Source: Cryptomeria japonica (taxonomy: Eukaryota > Streptophyta > Pinopsida > Cupressales > Cupressaceae). Taken from it: a stretch of 64,000 bases of DNA. How positions within the stretch are numbered: position 1 is the stretch's first letter; every line of letters begins with the position of its first letter. The stretch lies in assembly GCF_030272615.1 (NCBI RefSeq), contig NC_081406.1, positions 477,306,900 to 477,370,899 on the forward strand, given 5' to 3'. Below the pieces are notes generated by a model. The model saw only the letters and a list, made by a program, of their open reading frames with translations. It was not told the DNA's origin and did not search any database. Positions 11,557 through 22,420 of this stretch are shown piece by piece. The position numbers and the translations under genes are program-made.

Positions 11557-12204
11557 AAAAAGTGTAAATTTTGACAGAAAACTGCTTAAGTGCGGGATCA
11601 AAATAGCTCGAAACATAATGAGCCAAATATGATGTATTTAAACTCATTTGAATTGGCATGAAATGAAATATAAGAACATGTGAACAAAATAAAATAATAA
11701 AATTCACCTAAGGAACTTTAACTGAAAACATAATGCAGACTTTAGGAGGGAAAAACATCTCCAACAAGTTTAGAAAACCATCAAACACCAAATCTTGAAT
11801 CCAAATCATGAAATAGACACAACACACATATAAATACAAACAATAACTTATTCCAAACATAAAAACACATTAAAACAAGGGAAATATTTAAAATGTTTCA
11901 GAAGGAGATGAGTCTTGTGAGTCTTCCTCACGACAAGGCCAGACTGGAAGCTCACAAGGCTATCTCCTCTCAACTCCACAAACTCTCTTAAATCTTTAAC
12001 AAAATGAAACAAATCTCAAAAACAACAATAATCAAATACAATCACATCATAAATGGAAGAAATCTCAATACATATAAATCCCATGTCGTGCATTCCTGAC
12101 AACCACAGAAAATATAACTTCCAAACTTTCATCCAAATAAAGATCTCATAACCCATGGGATTCCTAATCATTTCCATTAAGAATAGAGAGAATGAAATGA
12201 ACTA

Positions 12205-12209
12205 TTTAT
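12205..12209. other. Target-site duplication TTTAT, left copy
   Basis: TTTAT directly precedes the copia 5' LTR and recurs at 19752-19756 directly after the 3' LTR. A 5-bp duplication is normal for Ty1/copia integrase. It shows that the two LTRs belong to a single insertion event. Confidence 0.9.
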
Positions 12210-13721
12210 TGTTGGCATTACAGTAAGAAAGATTGTTGGCATTTTCATTATCAGGAGATTGTTGATATTCATTAAGGATATTGAGAAGGCTGTTCAAGAT
12301 TATTGATATAACTGAAGAAGGATGATAACTACCTTTATAACATTATTTTGTCACTGATGTCAAGAAATTGATTATTTGATTCAGTATGATGTTGCCATAT
12401 CTTGAGAAGATTGATTTGAAGAGAATTAAGATGTCGGTAAAAGACACAGAAAGAATATGATGAATACGGGGAGAAATAAGTTATTCAATGGGCAACTATT
12501 ACCGAGTTAGACAATGATGAGATCATGATGTTTAGATTGTTTTGATATCCTACATATGTTATTGATTGTAAGGTTAATACTATACTATGTCACTGAGCAA
12601 AGAACCTAGTTGGTAAACCCTAAGGTTATCGATATCGGTTAATGAAGGCGGAATGTCTACCGAGTAAAGTTTAGTATTTACTGAGTTGCAATCGAGTTAT
12701 GACAGTGCGCATTGGATGGATAAAAGAATTATTTAATGAAGGACAATGATTAGCTGGAGATGTATAAATGATTGGTATGTCATGCATGAAGTTTGTTAAG
12801 GATCTATGGCAAAGGAAAATCGGCAGGAAGATCTACAGCACAGATTGAACCACAATAACCTTGTGCAAGTACTTAGAAAGGACTGCAAGTCCCAAGGCAA
12901 GGTAAAACATTTTCAGATCAAAAGGATACATTGAACCTGGTCAAGATTGATGATGTGATGGCTAAGATTGATCATGGGAAACGTGATCAAGGAGATTGAG
13001 CGGTTAGCAATTGTTTATAAATAAGGAATTGTTGATAAACAATGGATGCGGGCAAGTGTATGCACAGGGATGCTACATAGTAATTACCGAGCACAGAAGC
13101 TTGAAGACCTGTTTGAATAGAGAGCCCAACAGAGGGACAAGATAAGTCTTATGACTAGATTGTTTTGAGAAAATAAGAATCTGCTTTAGCATTTTAGATG
13201 TGAAGTTACAGATAGATTTTTATTACTGTTATTTTGTAAGTGACCAAAAATCTCTTAACTGAGTGGACTTAATAGTCTTATTTGTAAACCCTCTAGCAAG
13301 GTAAAATTCTAGTTGAGTGTTCGAAATCCTTTAACAAGGTCACTTCTAACAAAGTGAAGATCCTAACAGATCTGAGGGAAATCCCTTAACCGGGTCACAT
13401 CTAGCAATGTGTTTGTAATCTTTAACAGGATTTGCTTTTAACTAAGCATACTCTAGAAGAGTATATTTCTTAGTGGGTCCGAAATCCCATAGTGGTTTTT
13501 CCCTATTTGGGTTTCCACATTAAATCTGGTGTTATGAGTGTTATGATGATTATGTGTTTATGAGTTTTCATGTTTAGCAGTTTTGGTTATATTGCTGAAG
13601 TATAAGTTACCGAGGTTGAATCTGTTGATTTTATTTAAGATTAAGTTTGTATGATTCAATCCCCCCTCTCATCTTGTTAACTATTGGCATCTGTACTTTA
13701 CATTAAGTATCAGAAATATCA
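12210..13721 (+). repeat. 5' LTR of the nested copia element
   Basis: This is a 1,512-bp LTR, TGTTGGCATT at the start and AATATCA at the end, paired with 18242-19751. The two copies agree over their whole length with scattered substitutions, many of them CG in one copy and TG or CA in the other, plus small indels. By eye identity is around 95% or more. A TATA-like TATAAATAAGG lies at 13016-13026. Near the end it carries a module with GTGGTTTTTCCC and GGGTTTCCACA, and a C-run followed by TCTC (about 13662-13670). Confidence 0.95.
13016..13026 (+). promoter_or_regulatory. TATA-like element in the copia 5' LTR
   Basis: TATAAATAAGG is present here and unchanged in the 3' LTR (from 19048). It is a plausible core promoter for the element's RNA. 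Confidence 0.4.
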
Positions 13722-13722
13722 A

Positions 13723-13736
13723 TTGGTATTAGAGCT
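13723..13736 (+). promoter_or_regulatory. Primer-binding site of the nested copia
   Basis: TTGGTATTAGAGCT starts one base after the LTR end. It matches the tRNA-Met primer site TGGTATCAGAGC with one change (C to T). It primes minus-strand synthesis. Confidence 0.85.
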
Positions 13737-13785
13737 TTGGACTCCGGAAGAAAAGTTTAAAGGTACTTGAGGAAAAGATCCAAAG

Positions 13786-14683
13786 ATGTATAAAAGGGAT
13801 GCACCGAAGCTGAACAAGTCAAGTTTCTCCACATGGCAGGATGAAGCTGCATTTATCAGGAATTGGAGAATATGCAACATATTATCTGGAGAATGATTAC
13901 ATTGCATCGAGCACCAACCCTATGACCTAGGAAGAGATAAAGGCAAAGCAAGAACATATTCAAGCTATGATTGAAATAACATCAACATTGACTGACTCAG
14001 AGTTTAATGATCTAGAAGGCTGTAATGATGCAAAAGCAATGTGGACTAAGCTCATATCTGTGTATGGAGGTGATGAACATGTTCAAAGAGAAAAAGTAGA
14101 AAGTCTAAGAGGACAACTTGAATCCATGAGAATGAATGAAGGTGAGAACATAACCCAATACAGTACAAGACTAAAGGAGATTGTCAATCAAATTAAAGGA
14201 GCAGGTGGAACTATTGAAGAAAAGGATATAACAAGTAAGTTGTTGAGAACCCTTCTACTAGCTTATGCTATTCGAGTCTCTGCAATCAATGAATTGAGGT
14301 TTGTACCTAACATGCCAGTTTCTTTGGATGCTACTATTGGTAAGCTACATGCATTTGAGTTAAGTAATTTTGATAACATTGGGTCTTCGGTAAATAAAGT
14401 AGAATCTGCATTCAGTTCTTTTCATAGTAGTGAATCTGATGATTACAATGATAGAATGAGTAAGTACTCTGAAGGGAATCATAGTGGAGCAAGTGAAAGA
14501 TTTCGTAAGAACGTGGAAGAAGTGCACAAACTGTATGAGGAAATCAAGAAGCAAGAAGAGTTTGAAGCACTATTAGCCAGAAGGTTACCGAGAGGCAAAG
14601 GTAAGTATAAAGGGAAGCTACCTTTAAAATGTTTCAATTGTGATAAAATAGGACATATGGCTTCTAACTGCCCTAACAAATAA
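13786..14683 (+). pseudogene. copia Gag, frameshifted near the N terminus
   Basis: Gag builds the virus-like particle. ATG at 13786 opens MYKRDAPKLNKSSF, but a stop (TGA, near 13894) and a frame change come before the main open stretch at 13967-14683. That stretch has the helical copia Gag core (about 14000-14350), an acidic-basic segment, and a CCHC zinc knuckle CFNCDKIGHMASNC (about 14629-14670) that binds RNA. TAA at 14681-14683 closes it, while the frame continues open into the protease. The start is the first ATG after the PBS and fits related Gags. Confidence 0.85.
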
Positions 14684-15094
14684 TCTAGTGAAAAGAGAGA
14701 ATACCGAGATAACAGGAAGAAAGACAACCAATACAGAGGAAACAGAGACTTCAGAAGGAGAGATAGAAAGACATGTCTAGTAGCTGATGAGGAATCCAAT
14801 GATGACAAATCTGATGAAATTGATACTGAGGAAGTTGTTTATGTGGCTATTAAGGATGGATCTGATGAAGAAAGGTATGAAGAAAAATCCCTAATATCTC
14901 ACATAAATAATAATGATTCTTGGATCATAGACAGTGGATGCTCACATCACATGATAGGTGATAAACACAAGTTTGTTAAATTAGAAGACTATGATGGAGG
15001 CTATGTAAGATTTGGTAATGATGGACCATGTCCGGTGAAAGGTAAAGGATCTATAACACTTCTTGAAAATGCTAAATGTGATGATGTATACTAG
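14684..15094 (+). pseudogene. copia protease region
   Basis: It lies in the Gag frame after the stop at 14681. The aspartic protease active site shows as WIIDSGCSHHM (about 14920-14955), typical of Ty1/copia. TAG at 15092-15094, in the peptide just after CDDVY, ends the frame. In the related - strand copia the same place reads DNVYYVEGL without a stop. A short deletion follows. Confidence 0.85.
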
Positions 15095-15477
15095 GTTGAA
15101 ATACAATTTTTTGAGTGTAGCACAGCTAAATAATACAGGATACTGAATAGAATTTCAGAAAGGAATTGTCAAAGTTTATGACAAGCATGGAAAGTTAGCT
15201 GCTACTGGGACACAAACAAAAGGTAATACATTTCATCTGGACTCAACTCGGAACAAGTGTCTTTATGCAAAGATAGATGATACTTGGTTATGGCATAAAA
15301 GGTTTGGTCAAAATAAGTAAGAAGCACCGAGTAAGAGGTCTACCGAGTCTTGAAAAACTTGAGAATGCTATGTGCTGAGGATGCTAGATGGGTAAGATGA
15401 CAAGATCAAGCTTTACAAGTAAGTCCTACACTTCTTAAGGAATTTTAGATCTAGTACATACTGATCTTTGTGGTCCT
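15095..15477 (+). pseudogene. copia pre-integrase region, several breaks
   Basis: Frames recognisable as the segment between protease and integrase include TFHLDSTRNKC and WLWHKR (about 15228-15302) and remnants of the zinc-binding cysteines near 15370-15400. At least one deletion (near 15105 and after 15300) and stops break the frame, so no ORF survives. Confidence 0.7.
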
Positions 15478-16374
15478 ATGAAAGTTCAAAGTTATTATGG
15501 TGATAAATATTTCATATTATTTGTGGATGATTATTCAAGGATGATGTCAGTCATGTTTTTAAAAGAAAAATTAGAAGCTTTTCAAATGTTTAAATGGTAC
15601 AAGGCAAGAGTTGAAAATGAAATAGGAAGAAAATTGAAATGTCTTAGATCTGATAGAGGGGGAGAGTTCACTTCTGATGAATTTAACTTATTCTGCAATG
15701 ATCATGGTATAAAGAGGCAAGTATCTGCACCAAGAACACCTCAACAAAATGGGATAGCCGAGAGAAGAAACAAATCAATTGTGGATTGTGCCAGAACCCT
15801 GATGATAGAAAAGAGGGTACCTCAAACATTTTGGAGAGAAGCAATTAGCACTGTAGTTTACACCTTGAACCGAGTTCAATTGAAGAAAGGAACTATGAAG
15901 ACACCATATGAGATTTGGTATGACAAGAAACCTAATGTAAGTTACTTTAAAATCTTTGGAAGTAGATTCTATGTTCACAAAGATGACAGAAATGGAAAGT
16001 TTGATCAGAAAAGTGAAGAAGGAACATTTCTTGGTTATTCTTCTAGAAGTAAAGCATTTAAATGTCTGATCAAATCATCTAACAAAATAGTGGAAAGTGC
16101 AAATGTGAAAATTGATGAATTTGCAGAAAGAAATGATGAAGGAAATTCCAAAGAACCAGAAGATTATGAAGAATTTGTTTATGTTCAACCGAGAAGTCCT
16201 ACCAAGAAAGCTGCTGAAGAAAATAAAGATAATGTCCAGTTACCGAGTGATGAAGAAGATCATATAGAACCTACCGAGCCTATATTAGCCAAGTATGTCA
16301 GAAGACATCATGCATTAAGTCAGATTATAGGAGATAAGGATGATCCAGTGATGACAAGGAACAAACTGAGATAG
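15478..16374 (+). pseudogene. copia integrase core and C-terminal region
   Basis: The core shows FVDDYSRMM, RSDRGGEFTS and PQQNGIAERRNKS (about 15520-15780), giving the D, D and E catalytic residues. The C-terminal part includes FKIFGSRFYVH and FLGYSSRSKAF, standard for copia. An acidic linker follows and TAG at 16372-16374 interrupts. The next ORF is in the same frame, so only a stop separates integrase from RT. Confidence 0.88.
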
Positions 16375-17292
16375 AACACATGTCTAATATCTGAATTTGA
16401 ACCGAGAATAGTGAAAGAGGCATTTAACAGTGAAGATTGGGTAAATGCTATGACAGAAGAGATTGATCAAATCAAGAAGAATGACACATGGACACTGATC
16501 CCAAGACCAAAGGACAAAAATGTAATTGGTACAAAGTGGATTTTCAGAAACAAGCTAAATGAGAAAGGTGAGGTCATTCGCAACAAAGCAAGACTAGTTT
16601 GCAAAGGTTATGCTCAAGAAGAAGGAATAGATTATGGTGAGACTTTTGCACCTGTGGCTAGACTTGAAGGAGTAAGAACATTGTTGGCATATGCTGCTTT
16701 CAAAAATTTGAAGGTATATCAAATGGATGTTAAATCTACATTTTTGAATGGTATACTAGAAGAAGAAGTTTATATTGAACATCCTAAAGGATTTGTTGAA
16801 GACAGGAGTAAAGATCAGGTATGCAAACTGAACAAAGCTTTATATGGTATGAAACAAGCACCTAGAGCATGGTATGAAAGATTTCACTCTTACTTAATCA
16901 AGATTGGTTTTATAAGGACAAGTGAAAACAACAATATGTACATGAAGAAAGATGAGGACAATGGAATACTGATCTCAACCATATTTGTTGATGATATTAT
17001 ATTTTGTGCTAATGACTCCTTATGCAAGAAATTTGGAAATGAAATGTGCAAAGAATTTGATATGTCACTAATCGGTGAGATAAAGTATTTTATAGGTTTA
17101 CAGATACTGCAAATGAAAGATGAGATTTTCATTACTCAATCCAAGTACATAAAGGAAATCTTGAAGAAATTTGGAATGGAGGATTCTAAACCAGTAAGTA
17201 CTCCTATGACTACTAACTATAAATTATCAAAGAATGATGAATCTGCATCTGTTGATGAGACACTTTACCGATCTATGATTGGAAAATTATAA
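16375..17292 (+). pseudogene. copia reverse transcriptase
   Basis: Hallmarks of the copia RT are in order: [71 protein letters not shown], and the catalytic FVDDIIF (about 16984-17004). The motif [12 protein letters not shown] has threonine-bearing KST where most relatives have KSA or CA. TAA at 17290-17292 (probably a former glutamine codon) ends it in frame with the RNase H part. Confidence 0.9.
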
Positions 17293-17939
17293 TATGTTGT
17301 GCATAGTAGACTGGATATAGCACATGCAGTAGGTATTGTAGCAAGATTCTCTGCAGATCCCAAGGAAACACATATGACAACAATCAAGAGAATTTTTAGA
17401 TACCTAAGAGGCACTGAAGATTATGGCTTAGTATATGAAAAGAGGAATAATTTTGATTTAAAAGTTTATACTGATGTTGATTGGGCAGGCAACATAGATG
17501 ACAGGAAAAGCACAAGTGGTGGAGCTTTCTTTTTTTAGGAGAAAGACTAGTGAGTTGGCTTAACAAGAAACAAGGATGTATCTCATACTCAACAACAAAA
17601 GCTGAATATGTTGCTGCAACATTGAATTGTACCAACATAGCATGGATCAAACAACTATTGGAAGGTATAAATGAGAAAGTTACTGAGCCAGTAACTATAT
17701 TTTGTGATAATAATAGTGCCATTAACAATTCAAAGAATCCAATAATGCACTCTAAGACAAAGCATATATCTATAAAGTATCATTATCTCAGAGAAGAAGT
17801 TCAAGAGAAGAAAGTTGTGCTGGAATATATCAGTTCAAAGGAGCAATTAGCAGATATCTTCACAAAACCATTGCCAAGGGACACTTTTGAGTATCTCAAA
17901 AGAAAGTTAGGGGTCCTACCCCTATCTTCTACTCACTGA
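17293..17939 (+). pseudogene. copia RNase H with a T-run frameshift
   Basis: It continues RT. It shows VYTDVDWAGNIDDRKST, then a frameshift in a T run at about 17526-17537, then SWLNKKQGCISYSTTKAEYVAA, IFCDNNSAI and a C terminus with LADIFTKPLP. The catalytic acidic residues are visible on both sides of the shift. The last codons end at 17939, about 290 bp before the PPT. Confidence 0.88.
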
Positions 17940-18230
17940 CCGAGTAAGGCAAATCACTTCACAGAGGAAGAAATCATGATTTCGTTCTTTTACTTTTTGG
18001 CATTGTTGTCAAAGGGGGAGAAGACTAAATGGTTGACTGAATGGTAAAGCCTTGAATGATGAATAACAGAAGACTAATGACATGGGGTGAAGATTGAAAA
18101 AGGGAGAAGACTTTAGAATATTTTAACAGCTCAAGGATAACAGGAGAAGTCTAACAGCAATCTGAATCCGAATCAATTTGAATATCTTGTTGGTATTACC
18201 ATTTAAAAGTTGGTTTTGCCATCAATGCCA
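17940..18230 (+). other. copia 3' untranslated region
   Basis: This is 291 bp between the RNase H stop and the PPT, with a second purine run AAAGGGGGAGAAG at about 18012-18024. No ORF is seen. Confidence 0.6.
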
Positions 18231-18240
18231 AAGGGGGAGA
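18231..18240 (+). promoter_or_regulatory. Polypurine tract of the nested copia
   Basis: AAGGGGGAGA is followed by T and the 3' LTR start TGTTGGCATT, the usual place for plus-strand priming. Confidence 0.85.
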
Positions 18241-18241
18241 T

Positions 18242-19751
18242 TGTTGGCATTACAGTAAGAAAGATTTTTGGCATTTTCAATATCAGTAGATTGTTGATAT
18301 TCATTAAGGATATTGAGAAGGTTGTTCAAGATTATTGATATAACTGAAGAAGGATGATAACTATCTTTATAACATTATTTTGTATTTGATGTCAAGAAAT
18401 TGATTATTTGATTCAGTATGATGTTGCCATATCTTGAGAAGATTGATTTGAAGAGAATTAAGATGTTGGTAAAAGACACAAAAAGAATATGATGAATAAG
18501 GGGAGAAATAAGTTATTCAATGGGCAACTATTACCGAGTTAGACAATGATGAGATCATGATGTTTAGATTGTTTTAATATCCTACATATGTTGTTGATTG
18601 TAAGGTTAATACTATACTATGTCACCGAGCAAAGAACCTAGTTGGTAAACCCTAAGGTTATCGATATCGGTTAATGAAGGTGGAATGTCTACCGAGTAAA
18701 GTTTAGTATTTACCGAGTTGCAACCGAGTTATGATAGTGCGCATTGGATGGATAAAAGAATTATTTAATGAAGGACAATGATTAGCTGGAGATGTATAAA
18801 TGATTGGTATGCCGTGCATGAAGTTTGTTAAGGATCGATGGCAAAGGAAAATCGGCAGGAAGATCTACAGCGCAGATTGAACCACAATAACCTTGTGCAA
18901 GTTCCTAGAAAGGACTGCAAGTCCCGAGGCAAGGTAAAACATTTTAAGATCGAAAGGATACATTGAACCTAGTCAAGATTGATGATCTGATGGCTAAGAT
19001 TGATCATGGGAAATGTGATCAAGGAGATTGAGCGGTTAGCAATTGTTTATAAATAAGGAATTGTTGATAAACAATGGATGTGGGCAAGTGTATGCACAGG
19101 GATGCTACATAGTAATTACCGAGCATATAAGCTTGAAGACCTGTTTGAATAATAGAGTAGAGAGCCCAGCAGAGGGACAAGATAAGTCTTATGACTAGAT
19201 TGTTTTGAGCAAATGAGAATCTGCTTTAGCATTTTAGATGTGAAGTTACAGATAGATTTTTATTACTGTTATTTGGTAAGTGACAGAAAATCTCTTAACC
19301 GAGTGGACTTAACAATCTTATTTGTTAACCCTCTAGCAAGGTAAAATTCTAGTTGAGTGTTCGAAATCCTTTAACAAGGTCACTTCTAACAAAGTGAAGA
19401 TCCTAATAGATCTGAGGGAAATCCCTTAACCGGGTCACATCTAGCAATGTGCTTGTAATCTTTAACAGGATTTGCTTTTAACCGAGCATACTCTAGAAGA
19501 GTATATTTCTTAGTGGGTCTGAAATCCCACAATGGTTTTTTCCTATTTGGGTTTCCATGTTAAATCTAGTGTTATGAGTGTTATGTGTTTATGAATTTGC
19601 ATGTTTAGTAGTTTTGGTTATATTGCTGAAGTATAACTTACCAAGGTTGAATTTGTTGATTTTATGGAAGATTAAGTTTGTATGATTCACCCCCCCTCTC
19701 ATCTTGTTAGCTATTGGCATATGTACTTTACATTAAGTATCATAACTATCA
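18242..19751 (+). repeat. 3' LTR of the nested copia element
   Basis: This is a 1,510-bp partner of 12210-13721 with the same TG...CA ends. It holds the TATA-like site at 19048 and the C-run with TCTC near its end. Relative to the 5' copy it has an 8-bp insertion near 19150 and lacks about 10 bp near 19570. Many ACCGAG words here are ACTGAG in the 5' copy, which fits decay of methylated CG sites. Confidence 0.95.
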
Positions 19752-19756
19752 TTTAT
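19752..19756. other. Target-site duplication TTTAT, right copy
   Basis: It is identical to 12205-12209 and directly follows the terminal CA of the 3' LTR. Confidence 0.9.
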
Positions 19757-21156
19757 TTATTCCCCACACAAAACATTCGTGGAGTAAACACTTGCAGACA
19801 GAGAAAACAAAGATAAACAGCAAGGGTATGACCTCCAACCTGCAACCCGTGTGATGATAGGTCACTGAAGGAGAGCCCACAAGTTTTGCAATCCAAATCC
19901 AAACCCAAATCTCTTCTAAACCCAGTCTAGGCAATCCACCGAGAATCCAAAGCCAAAGAATGGAACCCGTGAATAGTCACAGGGAATCCATTAAAAGCAA
20001 ACAATAAACAAGAAACCCTAGAAAACCAACCAATAGGGTAATTCCATTTTGGAATATTTTTCCCATATCCTATGGTTTCCCCAAAATAAAATCCTCCAAT
20101 AGGAGAATAGGGTAGGTAGGAAATACTAACATATATTATAAGTAGGTGGGATAAATATATTTTAATATCCCAAGGTATAATTACCATACCACCAAATAAA
20201 TATAGGTATTTAAACTATAGCCCTATAAGAATTATTATTAATACATTATGACTATAGTTATTTTTAATTAAATAAATCAACCATTAAATAATTTATTACT
20301 TCCAATATTAAATATTAATTAATATTTAGACTATAAGCAATAATCAATAATTAATACAATAATCTTTACAAAATTATTAATTAAATAAATACTATAATTC
20401 TAAAATATGATAAATCAAATAATCAAAAGCTCAAATAGCTTAAATCAAATAATTAAAAATAAATAATACTAACTATCAAATCTCTCAACAAATAGACAAA
20501 TAATCCAACGCCACATAAATAACCACGTGGCAATAAAATCAACCACACCATAAATAATCCTCATACCAAAAGAGTAAATCAATACTAACATACTCCCAAA
20601 ACTGAAAGAACCAAGCTAACAATTGACATAACTAATTGTGCCTAGTGACAACTTAAACCTAGAGTATGTGAAGGGAACCCCTGTCAACTCCGAAACCACA
20701 TATTACCATTGTGATAAGGACACGCTCGCACCTGTGAAGCCAAGGGAGCTCGCACCTAGGAATTCCAGGAGGAATAAATGTCCAGTACCTGCAAGTCCTG
20801 CAACCACCAACAATGATACATGTATATATATATATATATAACATACAAGTGGTAGAATTATGCAACGACACATCCTGCTCGCAATGAGTGATGTGACATT
20901 GATTCTTCACGAAGACAATCAAACAATTGTCAAACACATCTCATAAGCATCTCATCAAATGTAATCATGAAATAGGGTTAGTGTAAACATAACCAACATC
21001 AAATCCATGATCAATATAATCTTTCGACAATCCATCACATAGTAAGCATATAGTATCCATCAAATCGCATGAATAATCATCATCCAAATCATTATAAATA
21101 GTCGAGATAAGTCTATCACGCATGGAATAAAAGTCAAGTCAAGGGTGGACACTACA

Positions 21157-21170
21157 TCCTCCCCCCCTTA
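21157..21170 (-). promoter_or_regulatory. Polypurine tract next to the long LTR
   Basis: TCCTCCCCCCCTTA on + is TAAGGGGGGGAGGA on -, directly followed by TGTAGTGTCC. This is the normal order PPT then 3' LTR for a - strand element whose internal region lies to the right. Confidence 0.75.
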
Positions 21171-22420
21171 GACTCGACTTACTCCTGGAAGTCGTAAGAG
21201 CTAGGGTGACAACTAGCACATATTAATCAAAAGCTTCCTTTTAACATAAACATGTTGTAATATTTTCTAGCTCAAGCAAGATAATGATAACCGAATTTTC
21301 CACCTTATGCTTCAATTATTTGACATAAACACATCACCCAAGGGGTAAAAGAATCACCAATTCCTAATATTTACAATACGTATACTAAAATGTTATAATA
21401 TTTTCAAGGGAACTTCATTTTAACCACACTTTGCAAAACAAAACTACATTTTTAGTCACGGAGTTAAGCATCAATAAGCATAAATTATAATAATTCACAC
21501 CAAATAAGCATAGCAACACTCCTTAACATCTATATGCATGCAAATAGAGAGAGGGGGATATAAATTTTACACAGTATCTTACATATATGCACATTTTATA
21601 TTATTGAAGAAATCATATCATAAGCCTAAATGAGGGAAAATTTCTCAGAAATAAGGCTCTTCAAGTCAAATATATTCAAGACATCACACGATAACCAAAC
21701 ATATATAACCCATTTACTAAAAGAACAAGATTCATGACATTCAAATATCCTAATTTTCTACCATGCTTCCATTACGCTACTCTGGATACAACATTAGGTG
21801 CAACCTTTATCCAATCAAATCATTCAAATGCATTCTTAATCCCTTATTTATACATGATATATACGCAAAAGATTTTGAAGGCAAGAAATCAACAATTGGC
21901 TTTTATTTAACTATTCCATAAATTACAGACTTCACAATTCCAAGGCACTTCTATCTACTATAAAATCCAAGAAATGCATACACTTTTAAACAAAAGAAAA
22001 TGTATTGTGTTTCTGAAGATGTGATCTTCACGAAATAAAATGTGGGTGCTATTATTATCAAGTGTTTGGAGAAGTCTAATGTTTATTAATTTGTATTGTT
22101 AGTGAAAGGTTTTTCTTCCACAAAACTTAGCACAAACAACACAAACCTTATGAAATACACTTTCAATGCCCCTTCACATTGAGCCAAGGATACAACATTT
22201 TAACCCTTTGGAAAATGTTGAGATTGCAATTGATTTTATTTGGCTAGAAGAAATGTTCTAAGAATCATCCACGTATAATAAATAAGGGGTAAAATAATGC
22301 ATATGGAATGAAAAAATGAAATTTATAATTTTTTTAATCCTCTATAAAGAAACCATATTAAAATTGGATTTGATCTACACATTTGGTAATTTTCAAAATG
22401 TCACAACTAACATCGCAAGA
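21171..22420 (-). other. Non-coding internal end of the long-LTR element
   Basis: About 1.25 kb lies on the internal side of the PPT, up to the start of the LINE. It is AT-rich and shows no ORF over 60 codons on the - strand and no recognised domain. It would be the 3' UTR of the element, cut off by the LINE insertion or by an earlier deletion. Confidence 0.4.

Larger units (their letters stand above)
8642..21156 (-). repeat. Very long LTR (~5 kb), split by a copia insertion
   Basis: Read on +, the block starts TGTAATGCCC next to a PBS and ends GGACACTACA next to a C-rich PPT (reverse complement). The ends form an imperfect inverted repeat (TGTAATG and CACTACA). Removing the copia insertion leaves about 4.97 kb (8642-12209 and 19757-21156). 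Both arms share the same A/C-rich, G-poor look on + and no coding region. It contains a 21-bp minisatellite (11463-11556) and a short TA run (20822-20840). The single-LTR reading rests on matched ends and similar composition. The alternative is two truncated LTRs from different copies joined near the copia site, which the perfect TTTAT duplication argues against. Confidence 0.6.

Noticed and set aside
11396-11707. - strand ORF with a 7-residue repeat.
   Set aside because: It arises from the 21-bp minisatellite within a non-coding LTR.
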